This document shows, piece after piece, positions 25,021-34,410 of a stretch of 64,000 nucleotides of DNA. The notes beneath the pieces are model-generated. The model made no database searches. It was not told where the DNA came from and saw nothing but the letters and a program-made list of their open reading frames with translations. The number at the start of each line of letters is the position of its first letter. Position 1 is the first letter of the stretch. Position numbers and translations under genes: made by a program. Location of the stretch: positions 1 to 64,000 of the forward strand of contig NZ_CFGI01000012.1 in assembly GCF_001347015.1 (NCBI RefSeq). Direction: 5' to 3'. Source of the DNA: Streptococcus pneumoniae (GTDB lineage Bacteria > Bacillota > Bacilli > Lactobacillales > Streptococcaceae).

Positions 25021-25350
25021 AGAAGGCTGTGCCGTTTTTACTGCGATTTTTCCTGAAATGTCAATAATTAGAGGTGAATTGTCACATTGTCGTCTAATCC
25101 TTGCTAAAATAACTGGTAAGGAATTAAGCGCACCATGCTAGTTCTTTCCAGACCACCCTTATTTCGATTTTAAACAATTAAGAGTCAAACTGAAAACAGA
25201 CAGATATTGAGCTAATGTAAATCTGTTTGTGACAAATGTTTTTAATATAATGTTTTATCCTTCAAGTTAATGAAGAGAGTTGTTATATATAGCAATTTTA
25301 CTCACAACGTAAGTTAGTTTTAATATACAAGCTGCCATACTTCAAGAATT
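25021..25350. other. Intergenic, no gene seen
   Basis: AT-rich sequence between the SPFH promoter and the first toxin-antitoxin unit. No open frame with a ribosome binding site was found on either strand. Its last ~25 bp (TTCAAGAATTAAG and following) resemble the segment preceding units 2 and 3, so it marks the left edge of the repeat unit. Confidence 0.4.
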
Positions 25351-25358
25351 AAGCAATG

Positions 25359-25387
25359 TTGATGATCTGAATTTAATGTGGTATACT
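25359..25387 (+). promoter_or_regulatory. Promoter of toxin mRNA 1
   Basis: TTGATG (25359-25364), a 17-bp spacer, and TATACT (25382-25387) preceded by TGG form a strong extended -10 promoter. Transcription should start near 25394, just before the ATCGGT-T-ACCGAT stem-loop at 25397-25409. Confidence 0.75.
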
Positions 25388-25445
25388 ATTTTTGTCATCG
25401 GTTACCGATTACGTTCCTATGGGTTCGTGAGAGGAGGTGAAACTA

Positions 25446-25544
25446 ATGAGCCTTATCATAGAGCTCGCTCTTACTATTATAGCGGATGTTATAGCTGGAA
25501 TTATCTTGTATTTCGTCTGCAGATGGCTAGATAGTAAGGAGTAA
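25446..25544 (+). CDS. Fst-family type I toxin, copy 1 (32 aa)
   Basis: A 32-residue peptide, too short for usual gene calling. It has a short acidic N-terminus (MSLIIEL), a hydrophobic helix (~7-25; TIIADVIAGIILYFVC) and a charged tail (RWLDSKE). This shape, and the spacing A-x-x-x-x-G then L..R/K-x-L-D, fit the Fst/Ldr-like membrane toxins. AGGAGG (25432-25437) lies eight bases before the ATG. Upstream UUCCU (25414-25418) can pair with AGGAG, a possible weak sequestering hairpin like that described for fst mRNA. The expected action is insertion in the inner membrane and growth arrest unless RNA II blocks translation (family knowledge, not shown here). Asp14 replaces the Pro I recall at the equivalent site of plasmid Fst. 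Confidence 0.82.
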   Translation: MSLIIELALTIIADVIAGIILYFVCRWLDSKE

Positions 25545-25591
25545 ACCGAGGGACTAGCATATCAACACCCGTTAAATCGCTAAGATACGTC

Positions 25592-25653
25592 AAAAAAGCC
25601 CTTAACTATGGCAGTAGTTAGGGGCTTTGGTGTTCTAATGAACCTTATCAATT
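25592..25653 (-). ncRNA. RNA II-type antitoxin RNA 1
   Basis: Predicted ~62-nt antisense RNA. The promoter on the minus strand is TTGAAA (25683-25688), 17 bp, TAGAAT (25660-25665) preceded by TGC. The 3' end is the hairpin 25595-25608/25615-25628 followed by TTTTTT. Its 5' part is complementary to GGTG..CTAATGAACCTTATCA (25629-25650), a direct repeat of the toxin start region CTAATGAGCCTTATCA. It can therefore pair with the toxin mRNA at both the terminator loop and the start codon. The size matches pAD1 RNA II (~65 nt). Confidence 0.75.
25595..25628. terminator. Shared terminator of toxin mRNA 1 and RNA II 1
   Basis: A 14-bp stem (25595-25608 with 25615-25628, one wobble) and a 6-nt loop. 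The U tract is strong on the minus strand and weak on the plus strand (TTTGGTGTTCT), so RNA II ends cleanly while some toxin mRNA may read on. Confidence 0.8.
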
Positions 25654-25659
25654 AACTAT

Positions 25660-25730
25660 ATTCTAGCATATAAGTCCTAATATTTCAAGCATTAAGTAAG
25701 GTTGATGGTCTAAATTTATTGTGGTATACT
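25660..25730. promoter_or_regulatory. Back-to-back promoters: RNA II 1 (minus) and toxin mRNA 2 (plus)
   Basis: The minus promoter has -35 TTGAAA at 25683-25688 and -10 TAGAAT at 25660-25665. The plus promoter has -35 TTGATG at 25702-25707 and -10 TATACT at 25725-25730. Both spacers are 17 bp. The two -35 boxes are only 13 bp apart, so the antitoxin of unit 1 and the toxin of unit 2 fire divergently from one short region. Confidence 0.75.
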
Positions 25731-25788
25731 ATTTTTGTCATCGGTTACCGATTACGTTCCTTACGGTTCGTGAGAGGAGGTGAAACTA

Positions 25789-25887
25789 ATGAGCCTTATG
25801 CCTGAGCTTGCTCTTACTATTATAGCGGATGTTATAGCTGGAATTATCTTGTATTTCGTCTGCAAATGGCTAGATGGTAAGAAGTAG
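25789..25887 (+). CDS. Fst-family type I toxin, copy 2 (32 aa)
   Basis: Same architecture as copy 1, with five substitutions (I4M, I5P, R26K, S30G, E32K) and the same hydrophobic core and Asp14. The two changes beside the start codon also alter the stretch where RNA II pairs, so recognition by the neighbouring antisense RNAs may differ. AGGAGG (25775-25780) is intact, eight bases from the ATG. It is preceded by its own promoter and the 13-nt palindrome at 25740-25752. Membrane toxin by family; activity is not shown. Confidence 0.82.
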   Translation: MSLMPELALTIIADVIAGIILYFVCKWLDGKK

Positions 25888-25934
25888 ACCGACTGACTAG
25901 CCTATCAACACCCGTTAAATCGCTAAGATACGTC

Positions 25935-25996
25935 AAAAAAGCCCTTAACTATCGCACTAGTTAGGGGCTTTGGTGTTCTAATGAACCTTATACACT
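25935..25996 (-). ncRNA. RNA II-type antitoxin RNA 2
   Basis: Predicted ~62-nt RNA from promoter TTGAAA (26026-26031), 17 bp, TGC-TAGAAT (26003-26008), ending at the hairpin 25938-25951/25958-25971 and its T run. The direct repeat CTAATGAACCTTAT matches the start region of toxin 2 over 13 of 14 bases; the single difference gives a G-U pair in RNA. Confidence 0.75.
25938..25971. terminator. Shared terminator of toxin mRNA 2 and RNA II 2
   Basis: Same 14-bp stem as unit 1 with a different loop (25952-25957). U tract on the minus strand. Confidence 0.8.
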
Positions 25997-26002
25997 AACT
26001 AC

Positions 26003-26073
26003 ATTCTAGCATATAAACTCAGATATTTCAAGAGTTAAGTGAGGTGGATGATATAAATTTATTGTGGTATACT
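26003..26073. promoter_or_regulatory. Back-to-back promoters: RNA II 2 (minus) and toxin mRNA 3 (plus)
   Basis: The minus promoter is intact (26003-26031). In the plus promoter the -10 TATACT (26068-26073) is intact, but the -35 at 26045-26050 is TGGATG rather than TTGATG, which should weaken it. Confidence 0.7.
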
Positions 26074-26131
26074 ATTTTTGTCATCGGTTACCGATTACGT
26101 TCCTATGGGTTCGTGAGAGTAGGTGAAACTA

Positions 26132-26230
26132 ATGAGCCTTATCATAGAGCTCGCTCTTACTATTATAGCGGACGTCATCGCAGGAATTATCTTGTATTTC
26201 GTCTGCAGATGGCTAGATAGTAAGGAGTAA
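26132..26230 (+). CDS. Fst-family type I toxin, copy 3 (32 aa), with weakened expression signals
   Basis: The peptide is identical to copy 1 although the codons for D14-A17 differ by synonymous changes, which suggests the protein has been conserved. By contrast its ribosome binding site reads AGTAGG (26118-26123; T at 26120) instead of AGGAGG, and its -35 is altered. Translation and transcription should both be lower than in copies 1 and 2. The antisense RNA promoter downstream is intact. It may be a tuned-down or decaying copy. Confidence 0.8.
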   Translation: MSLIIELALTIIADVIAGIILYFVCRWLDSKE

Positions 26231-26277
26231 ACCGACTGACTAGCCTATCAACACCCGTTAAATCGCTAAGATACGTC

Positions 26278-26339
26278 AAAAAAGCCCTTAACTACGGCCA
26301 TAGTTAAGGGCTTTGGTGTTCTAATGAACCTTGCCTATC
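26278..26339 (-). ncRNA. RNA II-type antitoxin RNA 3
   Basis: Predicted ~62-nt RNA from promoter TTGAAA (26369-26374), 17 bp, TGT-TAGAAT (26346-26351), ending at a perfect 14-bp hairpin (26281-26294/26301-26314) and T run. The direct repeat is CTAATGAACCTT followed by GCCTATCA. It diverges earlier from its own toxin (CCTTATCATAG) than in unit 1. Confidence 0.73.
26281..26314. terminator. Shared terminator of toxin mRNA 3 and RNA II 3
   Basis: Perfect 14-bp stem and 6-nt loop; the U tract lies on the minus strand. Confidence 0.8.
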
Positions 26340-26345
26340 AAGTTT

Positions 26346-26374
26346 ATTCTAACATACAGGTCCAGATATTTCAA
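26346..26374 (-). promoter_or_regulatory. Promoter of RNA II 3
   Basis: TTGAAA, 17 bp, TAGAAT with an upstream TG. This is the right edge of the repeat array. Confidence 0.7.
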
Positions 26375-26434
26375 GAGTTTTATTTATTGTTTAAAGTTCT
26401 GAAAGATCTATAATGAAGTTAGCCATCTAGTATC

Positions 26435-26466
26435 AAAAAACCGACTAGCTCTTATGAACTAGTCGG
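26435..26466 (-). terminator. Terminator of the adc operon
   Basis: CCGACTAG and CTAGTCGG (26441-26448 with 26459-26466) form the stem; TTTTTT follows on the minus strand directly behind the adcA stop. Confidence 0.88.
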
Positions 26467-26473
26467 CTTCTCA

Positions 26474-27979
26474 TCAATGCGCCAACATTTCTTGGGCGAT
26501 TTCTTGGCCAGATAGGTTATCTGGGTAGTAGGTTGGCCAGTTGTCCATTTCTTCAAAGAGAGCTTCTTGGCTTGTGCCTCCAAAGAAAATATGGAAATGT
26601 TCTGCCTTAACTGGGGCGATATTGTGGTCACTAAACTGAACATACTTGAATTGTCCAGCATCAGCATCTGTGGCTTCAAAAAGGAAGCGCACGCCACGAT
26701 TGCCTTTCTTGTAAGTTAAGATTTTCTTACCAACATACTTGTAGGTGAATTTCTTACTTTGTCCACCTTGAACAAATTCCATAGTATTATCAGTAATGTT
26801 AATCTTAGTCACATCTGTCTGATAGCCTTTTGTATAGTAGGCCTTGTACTCAGCCTGGGTCATCTTACCAGTCAACTTAGCCTTGTAGTCAAAGACTTGA
26901 TCAAACGTGCCATCTTCAAGGAAAGGATAAACTGATTGCCAGTTACCTGCATAGTCACTCAAGGTACGGTCCTTGACGTCTGCATCCTCGAAGTAACCAT
27001 TTTGAACTGTCTTGGTATCCTCTGCCTTTTCAGGCTCGATTGCTGGGCCTTCTTGGTCTGTTGTTTGTTTTAAAGCCTTGAGGTTTTTCTCCATGATAGA
27101 GATGTAATTTTCTCCAGCCTTGGTGTCCTCTTCTGTCAGACTTTCTAAAGGATTGAGGACATCTGTTTTGACACCTGCCTCTTTTGAAAGTGTGTTAGCA
27201 AGGGCTTGTGAAGCATTTTCTTCAAAGTAGATATAGGCAATTTTATTTTTCTTGACGTACTCTGTCAATTCCGCCAAGCGAGCAGCTGATGGCTCTGCAT
27301 CTGGAGAGAGGCCTGAGATTGCGACTTGTTTGAGTCCATAGTCCAAGGCAAGATAGTTAAAGGCTGCGTGTTGAGTCACAAAGCTCTTTTGTTTGGCTTG
27401 AGACAAGCCTTCTGCGTAAGCCTTATCCAAGGCTTGCAATTTTTCGATATAGGCAGCTGCATTCTTCTCAAAGGTCTCTTTTTTATCAGGATAATCTGCT
27501 GACAAGCTATCACGGATGTGCTCTACAAGTTTAATGGCACGAACTGGTGATAACCAAACATGGGGGTCAAACTCGTGGTGATGACCTTCTTCTCCATGGT
27601 CATTGTCTCCCTCTTCTTCCTCACCACCTGGCAAGAGCAACATATCCCCTGTCGCCTTGATGGTTTTCACTTTTTTCTTATCCAAGCTATCTAGCAATTT
27701 AGGAACCCAAGTTTCCATGTTTTCATTTTCATAAACGAAGGTGTCTGCGTCTTGGATTTTGGCAACTGCCTTGGCAGACGGTTCGTATTCATGAGGTTCT
27801 GTCCCAGCACCGATGAGGAGTTCTACATTAGCAGTATCTCCTGCGACTTGCTTGGTAAATTCATAGACAGGGTAAAAGGTTGTCACGATATTGAGTTTGC
27901 CATCTGCCTGTTTTTGATTGGAACAAGCCACTAAAAACAAGGCACATAGACTGGCTAGTAATAAGCTAATTTTTTTCAT
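26474..27979 (-). CDS. adcA: Zinc-binding lipoprotein AdcA with C-terminal ZinT domain
   Basis: High-affinity zinc receptor of the AdcABC importer, 501 residues. Seen: lipoprotein signal with lipobox LVACSNQ (~16-22), a cluster A-I metal-binding fold with TEPHEYEPSAK, a His-rich loop between strands (HGEEGHHHEFDPHVWLSP, ~135-150), SFVTQHAAFNY, and the C-terminal ZinT domain (~330-501; NGYFEDADVKDRTLSDYAGNW). The ZinT domain is typical of streptococcal AdcA and absent from AdcAII. It is last gene of adcRCBA, nine bases after adcB, and should be derepressed through AdcR when zinc is scarce. Confidence 0.96.
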   Translation of the reverse strand: MKKISLLLASLCALFLVACSNQKQADGKLNIVTTFYPVYEFTKQVAGDTANVELLIGAGTEPHEYEPSAKAVAKIQDADTFVYENENMETWVPKLLDSLDKKKVKTIKATGDMLLLPGGEEEEGDNDHGEEGHHHEFDPHVWLSPVRAIKLVEHIRDSLSADYPDKKETFEKNAAAYIEKLQALDKAYAEGLSQAKQKSFVTQHAAFNYLALDYGLKQVAISGLSPDAEPSAARLAELTEYVKKNKIAYIYFEENASQALANTLSKEAGVKTDVLNPLESLTEEDTKAGENYISIMEKNLKALKQTTDQEGPAIEPEKAEDTKTVQNGYFEDADVKDRTLSDYAGNWQSVYPFLEDGTFDQVFDYKAKLTGKMTQAEYKAYYTKGYQTDVTKINITDNTMEFVQGGQSKKFTYKYVGKKILTYKKGNRGVRFLFEATDADAGQFKYVQFSDHNIAPVKAEHFHIFFGGTSQEALFEEMDNWPTYYPDNLSGQEIAQEMLAH

Positions 27980-27988
27980 CTTAGTCTC

Positions 27989-28795
27989 CTATTTGATAAA
28001 ACGTCTTACTAAACTAATGAGCAAGAAAACAGTTACAAAAATAATGGTAATACTTGCACTTGCAGGTGTTTCTGCATAGTAGGAAATGTAGAGTCCTGCT
28101 ACCATTCCCAAAAAGCCAATAGCACTGGCAAGCAGCATAACCGATTTAAAGTTTTTACCCAGACGCAGGGCAATACTAGCTGGCAAGACCATAATGGTCG
28201 ATACCAGAAGAGCTCCCGCAGCAGGAATCATAAGGGCAATGGCCACCCCTGTAACCATGTTAAAAAGGATAGACATGGTACGAACGGGCAAGCCATCCAC
28301 AAAGGCCGTATCCTCATCAAAAGTCAGGATATACATTGGACGAAGGAAGAGGAAGGTCAAAATCAAAACAACCGCCGCAATGACAAAAAGGGAAATAACC
28401 TGCTCCTCACTGATAGTCACGATGGAACCAAAAAGGTACTGATCCAAACTCATAGAACTCGAGCTTTTACCCTTGCTCATGACAATCAGAGAAACAGCCA
28501 GACCTGTTGACATGAGGATAGCTGTCCCGATTTCCATAAAGCTCTTGTAAACCGTACGGAGATACTCCAGAAAGACCGCCGCAATCAAGACAATAGCAAT
28601 AGTTGAAATAGTCGGAGAAATCCCCAGAACCAGACCAAAGGCTACACCTGAAAGTGAGACGTGGCTAAGGGTATCGCTCATCAAACTCTGACGGCGCAAG
28701 ATAAGGAAGGTCCCCAATACCGGCGAGAAAAGACTCATGGCAATAACGGCCAGAAAGGCACGCTGCATAAAGTCATAAGATAATAAACTAAGCAT
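27989..28795 (-). CDS. adcB: Zinc ABC transporter permease AdcB
   Basis: Integral membrane permease of the zinc importer (ABC-3 family), about eight hydrophobic segments, 268 residues. The frame is open further upstream, but AGGAGG seven bases before the ATG at 28795 and the typical N-terminus [14 protein letters not shown] fix the start. It overlaps the adcC end by eight bases, which suggests coupled translation. The family segment [21 protein letters not shown] is present near residue 45. Confidence 0.95.
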   Translation of the reverse strand: MLSLLSYDFMQRAFLAVIAMSLFSPVLGTFLILRRQSLMSDTLSHVSLSGVAFGLVLGISPTISTIAIVLIAAVFLEYLRTVYKSFMEIGTAILMSTGLAVSLIVMSKGKSSSSMSLDQYLFGSIVTISEEQVISLFVIAAVVLILTFLFLRPMYILTFDEDTAFVDGLPVRTMSILFNMVTGVAIALMIPAAGALLVSTIMVLPASIALRLGKNFKSVMLLASAIGFLGMVAGLYISYYAETPASASITIIFVTVFLLISLVRRFIK

Positions 28796-29492
28796 GGCCC
28801 ACCTCCTGGTCATTCTCATGAACGTTGAAACAACGCCATGGCGAGTCTTGGTTACGGACTAGATGAATATTGCGGTCCGCATAGTCCTTCACTTCTTCAG
28901 GGTCATGGGTAATCATCAAAACAGCCTTGCCATGATGATGAGCGCTGTGGTGCATAAGTTCGTAAAATTCATTTTTACTTCCTGCATCCATTCCCGTTGT
29001 CGGCTCGTCTAGGATAAACACATCAGGGTCAGAAGCAAACATACGGGCGATAACCGCTCGCTGCTTTTGTCCCCCAGATAGAGACCCCAAGCGTTTGTCT
29101 CGGTGTTCCCACATACCAACTGAGTCCAGACTAGCCTTGATATGCTCCTCATCATGAGCATTCAAACGACGGAACCAACCTTTTCGCGGATAGCGACCGG
29201 ACTTGACAAATTCATAAACTGTACTTGGAAAACCAGCATTAAAACTAGCAATCTGTTGAGGAAGGTAAGCTATTCTCAATTTCTTACCTTGCGTATTTGT
29301 CTTTGAAATGGTCACCTTGCCAATGCGTGGTTGGAGGATCCCAAGACTGGCCTTGATCAGTGTCGTTTTAGCCGCTCCATTTTCCCCTGTCAAGGTAACA
29401 AATTCCCCACTATCAACACTATAATTGATATGTTCAAGAACTGGCTCCTTATCATAATAGAAGGATAAATCCTCTACCGTAATATATCTCAT
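28788..29492 (-). CDS. adcC: Zinc ABC transporter ATPase AdcC
   Basis: Cytoplasmic ATPase of the zinc importer, 234 residues. Walker A is GENGAAKTT, with Ala in place of the usual Gly before Lys, as I recall for pneumococcal AdcC. The ABC signature is LSGGQKQR, Walker B is [10 protein letters not shown], and the switch His is in MITHD. It starts on the last base of adcR (one-base overlap) and feeds AdcB with energy. Confidence 0.95.
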   Translation of the reverse strand: MRYITVEDLSFYYDKEPVLEHINYSVDSGEFVTLTGENGAAKTTLIKASLGILQPRIGKVTISKTNTQGKKLRIAYLPQQIASFNAGFPSTVYEFVKSGRYPRKGWFRRLNAHDEEHIKASLDSVGMWEHRDKRLGSLSGGQKQRAVIARMFASDPDVFILDEPTTGMDAGSKNEFYELMHHSAHHHGKAVLMITHDPEEVKDYADRNIHLVRNQDSPWRCFNVHENDQEVGHA

Positions 29493-29932
29493 TATTTGAT
29501 TTCTCCTACTAAAGCAGTCAAAAACCGCTGAATCACTTTTTGTTCATTTGGAGTAAACTGAGTCGCCACTTGTTCATAGGTTAAAAGTGTATGCTCATGG
29601 TGGTGATGATGCTCCTCAGCGATTGGACGAGCCAAGTCAGTCAACTGATAAAAAATCACACGCGCATCCTTAGGATCTTTAGATGTTTCCAACATCTCTT
29701 CCTTGACCAAAGACTTAATGGCCTTGGTAACTGCTGCCTGACTGACATTGAGGCGACGAGCCAACTCTGAATTTGTTAAAGATTCCTCCGACAAGAGCAT
29801 GAGAATGTGCTCCTGAGTATTGGTCAGGGCCACCTCACTAGTACAGTGACCTATTAGGATTTCATGTTGGTTTTCCGCCTGTAAAATCACCTCATTCAAA
29901 AAGCCATCGATATCCTTCGCTAGCTGTCTCAT
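29492..29932 (-). CDS. adcR: Zinc-dependent MarR-family repressor AdcR
   Basis: A 146-residue MarR-type winged-helix regulator that senses zinc and represses adc and related zinc genes. Seen: recognition helix region [24 protein letters not shown] (~50-75), the wing [14 protein letters not shown], and a His-rich stretch [10 protein letters not shown] (~107-116) that provides zinc ligands in this family, together with Cys30 (GHCTSEV). First gene of adcRCBA; its promoter carries a matching operator, so it is autoregulated. Confidence 0.95.
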   Translation of the reverse strand: MRQLAKDIDGFLNEVILQAENQHEILIGHCTSEVALTNTQEHILMLLSEESLTNSELARRLNVSQAAVTKAIKSLVKEEMLETSKDPKDARVIFYQLTDLARPIAEEHHHHHEHTLLTYEQVATQFTPNEQKVIQRFLTALVGEIK

Positions 29933-29996
29933 ATCTGACTCCTTTCCTTTTGAACTTCTCTTTTTTAAGAGAAAAATACTATTCTGTAGAGTTTTA

Positions 29997-30035
29997 TTTA
30001 CCAGTTAATTATATCACAAGCAAAAAAAGAGTCAA
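29997..30035 (-). promoter_or_regulatory. adc promoter with AdcR operator
   Basis: On the minus strand: -35 TTGACT (30030-30035), 16 bp, extended -10 TGA-TATAAT (30008-30013), then TTAACTGGTAAA (29997-30008). The last matches the AdcR consensus TTAACYRGTTAA at 11 of 12 positions. The operator abuts the -10 box, as expected for repression. Confidence 0.85.
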
Positions 30036-30084
30036 GAAAAAACGTAAAAATCAGCTTCATTCTTGAACTCTTCTATATTATGAT

Positions 30085-31588
<1,504 letters not shown>

Positions 31589-31598
31589 TTATTTCCTT

Positions 31599-32843
31599 TT
31601 ATTTTTTAAACCATAAATCATTCAAAAATCCAGAAAAGATTAAGAATGACAGCATGACGACATGGAAGGTGACAACCATGCCAAGCAACTGAATCCAGCG
31701 ATTCTCAGGTAGAGCAGGCTTCCCTGCTTTTTTCCGTTCCTTATTGAGCGTTTTTTTCTTGCGAATCCAAGCATCATTGATAACCAGGCCTAATCCATGA
31801 AAGAGTCCATAGGCGATATAGTACCAGGTCACGCCATGCCAAAATCCCATAATCAGCATATTTACAATGTAGGCCACACTTGAGGTTACATTACGATTTT
31901 TAAAGACCTTCTTTCTGGTCAACACCATCACCATTCGCATAAAGACAAAATCACGGAACCAGAAAGAGAGACTCATGTGCCAGCTATTCCAAAATTCCTT
32001 TAAATCCCTTGATAAAAAGGGCTTATTAAAGTTGATAGGGCTACGGATTCCCATTAAGTTTGAGATGGCTAAGGCAAACATAGAATAACCTGCAAAGTCA
32101 AAGAAGAGTTCCAGACCAAAGGTATACATAACTGCCAAGGCATAGAGGTTAAAGAAGCCACCTGACTGCAAGGCTAAATTCTTCAAAGGAGGCAACAAGG
32201 TCTCTCCTAAAACATGAGCTAGGATAAACTTATACAAAAAGCCCCACATGATATAGCGAACAGATTCATCCAGCATATCCATCAACTCATCTCGCTCAGG
32301 AATGGTCTGATAATTTTCATTAAATCGCTTAAAGCGATCGATTGGACCACTTGAAAAGGTCGGCATGAAGAGAAGGAAACGGAGGAATTCCCAGAGGGTA
32401 AAATCCTTAATCACTCCATCTCTCAGCTCGATGATAATCCCAACCGAACGAAAGGTCAGGTAAGAAATTCCCAAAAAACCAAGCAAAGACTGCGTTCCAT
32501 TGATAGCTGGCTGCACCTTGACAAAGATAATCGGAAGGAGGGATAGAAAGCTAACTAGGTAGAAGACCCACTTGCCATCCTTACTTTTTCGATAATGCTT
32601 GTAGAAGAGTACGAGCAATATTTCCCAGCAAAGATAAATACCTAAAGCAGCCAATTGATTAGTCTTCCCACCTACCAACATGGTGACGATAAAGAAAAGA
32701 CTAACCAGCACTTCATACCAGGCAAAGCGTTTCTTGAAAAAGAGACCGATAAAGATGGGCAAGGTTGCAGCAATCACATAGACAAAATACTGAGGATTGC
32801 CATATGGCTCTAAATGAGGAAGCTGTTGAAAAAACTCCATCAT
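31599..32843 (-). CDS. dltB: DltB, MBOAT-family D-alanyl transporter/acyltransferase
   Basis: A 414-residue polytopic membrane protein. The MBOAT catalytic His lies in [19 protein letters not shown] (~330-350). It passes the D-alanyl group from DltC across the membrane towards DltD. Its start overlaps the dltA stop (ATGA type overlap). Confidence 0.95.
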   Translation of the reverse strand: MMEFFQQLPHLEPYGNPQYFVYVIAATLPIFIGLFFKKRFAWYEVLVSLFFIVTMLVGGKTNQLAALGIYLCWEILLVLFYKHYRKSKDGKWVFYLVSFLSLLPIIFVKVQPAINGTQSLLGFLGISYLTFRSVGIIIELRDGVIKDFTLWEFLRFLLFMPTFSSGPIDRFKRFNENYQTIPERDELMDMLDESVRYIMWGFLYKFILAHVLGETLLPPLKNLALQSGGFFNLYALAVMYTFGLELFFDFAGYSMFALAISNLMGIRSPINFNKPFLSRDLKEFWNSWHMSLSFWFRDFVFMRMVMVLTRKKVFKNRNVTSSVAYIVNMLIMGFWHGVTWYYIAYGLFHGLGLVINDAWIRKKKTLNKERKKAGKPALPENRWIQLLGMVVTFHVVMLSFLIFSGFLNDLWFKK

Positions 32844-34390
32844 CTCTTGTTCACCTCGTTAATCAATCCTTTGATGTCAATCTTTCCATTTGGAGTCAGT
32901 GGCAAACTGTCTCGATAAAGGAATTTAGACGGCATCATGTAGGACATCATAATATCTGTTAAATCTTCCTTGATGGCCTTGGTAATATCGATATCTCGCT
33001 CAAACTGCTCACGCACATCGTCTTTTAAGATGACATAGGCCAGTAGATTTTGCACCTTGTGGTCTTTATTATAACGCGGTACTGCAACAGCAGACTCGAT
33101 AAAGCGAGACTTGTTGAGGTTTTGAGAGACATCTTCTAACTCAATGCGGTAACCGTTGAACTTAATCTGGAAGTCCATGCGTCCGCCGTAGAGAAGTAAG
33201 CCTTCATCTGTCATAGTTCCCACATCGCCTGTGTGATAGGCTGGCAGACCTTCAAACTCAAAGAAGGCTTCTGCTGTTTTTTCAGGATTGTTCATATAGC
33301 CTTTTGAAACAGCTGGTCCAGAAACAATGATTTCTCCCTGTTCGCCATTTGGCAATTTATTGCCTTCCTCGTCAATGATAAAGGTTGGAGAATCAGCCTT
33401 GGTATAGCCGATTGGTAGACGTTTGAGAGTCGCCAACATCTCGTCTGTCACAGAAACTGCTGATAGGGCTACTGTCGCTTCTGTTGGGCCGTAGGCATTG
33501 ATAATACGGGCATGTGGGAAACGCTCACGTAGTTTTTGAGCCGTTTTAACCGTCAATTCTTCACCATCAAAGTAGAAATGCGTGATTCCAGGCATTTTCT
33601 CACTATTAAAGTCTTCTGACAACATGGCCATATCCGCAAAAGAAGGCGTTGATGTCCAGATAGCGATTGGCAATGAAAAGATGGTCGCAAAGAGTTGCTT
33701 AAAGTCCTGAGTAATAGCTGAAGGAAGAGCGAAAAGCGTACCACCTAATGCCAAGGTCGGTGCCCAGTACATGACAGACAGGTCAAAAGAATAAGGTGGC
33801 TGAGCCAGCATTTGTGGACGACTTGGCGTCGCAAATTCCTTGTCCGTAATCATCCAATTGGTAAAGCTGAGGAGGTTATCATGGGAAATCTGCACTCCCT
33901 TAGGCTTACCAGTTGTACCAGAAGTAAAGATGATGTAGTAATTATCATCGCCCTTGACTGGATGCGTGATCTCATAACTAGTCTCTTGAGCAAAGGCTTC
34001 TTGAACCTGATTTAGATTCATCATCGGTGTAGAAACCTGCTCTAATGGAAAATCTGAAATGGCAATAATCAAGCTTGGCTCTGCCACTTCTAAAATAGCT
34101 GAAACTCGCTCCAAGGCTGAATGACTGTCAATGGGAATGTAAGCATGACCTGACTTAGTCAGCGCTACAAAGGTTCCCAACATTTCATATTCTTGGCCAC
34201 CAAAAACAACCACAGGAGACTTCTCAGGCAAGCCTAGTTGGTCAATGGCTGCAGCCAAACTATCCGAATCAGCCTTTAAATCTCCATAAGTGTGTTCCTG
34301 CCCCAAAACATTGTAAACAGGATAGCTAGGCTGTGTCTGAGCAAAATGCTCAATGGTTTCAATCATATCTGCTATTGGTTTATTTGACAC
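32840..34390 (-). CDS. dltA: D-alanine--D-alanyl carrier protein ligase DltA
   Basis: A 516-residue adenylate-forming enzyme that activates D-alanine with ATP and loads it on DltC. Seen: the AMP-binding loop [21 protein letters not shown] (~150-170), [20 protein letters not shown], and the C-terminal catalytic Lys in [12 protein letters not shown]. Second gene of dltXABCD, 20 bases after dltX. Confidence 0.96.
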   Translation of the reverse strand: MSNKPIADMIETIEHFAQTQPSYPVYNVLGQEHTYGDLKADSDSLAAAIDQLGLPEKSPVVVFGGQEYEMLGTFVALTKSGHAYIPIDSHSALERVSAILEVAEPSLIIAISDFPLEQVSTPMMNLNQVQEAFAQETSYEITHPVKGDDNYYIIFTSGTTGKPKGVQISHDNLLSFTNWMITDKEFATPSRPQMLAQPPYSFDLSVMYWAPTLALGGTLFALPSAITQDFKQLFATIFSLPIAIWTSTPSFADMAMLSEDFNSEKMPGITHFYFDGEELTVKTAQKLRERFPHARIINAYGPTEATVALSAVSVTDEMLATLKRLPIGYTKADSPTFIIDEEGNKLPNGEQGEIIVSGPAVSKGYMNNPEKTAEAFFEFEGLPAYHTGDVGTMTDEGLLLYGGRMDFQIKFNGYRIELEDVSQNLNKSRFIESAVAVPRYNKDHKVQNLLAYVILKDDVREQFERDIDITKAIKEDLTDIMMSYMMPSKFLYRDSLPLTPNGKIDIKGLINEVNKR

Positions 34391-34410
34391 AATAGGGATT
34401 CTCCTTCAAG

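Larger units (their letters stand above)
25350..26380 (+). repeat. Three tandem Fst/par-type toxin-antitoxin units, 343-bp period
   Basis: Three direct repeats have toxin start codons at 25446, 25789 and 26132, exactly 343 bp apart. Each unit holds, in order: a plus-strand promoter, a 13-nt palindrome (ATCGGTTACCGAT) at the mRNA 5' end, a toxin gene of 32 codons, a hairpin terminator, a direct repeat of the toxin start region, and a convergent minus-strand promoter. The order matches par of plasmid pAD1 (RNA I and RNA II). The equal period and near-identical units point to tandem duplication. Synonymous changes in unit 3 and amino-acid changes in unit 2 show later divergence. Confidence 0.88.

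Noticed and set aside
25350-26380. CRISPR array or bacteriocin cluster reading of the three repeats
   Set aside because: The units are 343 bp with coding and promoter content, not short repeats with spacers. The peptides lack a double-glycine leader and there is no transporter or immunity gene. The convergent antisense RNA fits type I toxin-antitoxin better.
29429-29460. Possible defective Walker A in AdcC (Ala instead of Gly before Lys)
   Set aside because: I recall the same GENGAAKTT in functional pneumococcal AdcC, so it is not taken as a mutation.
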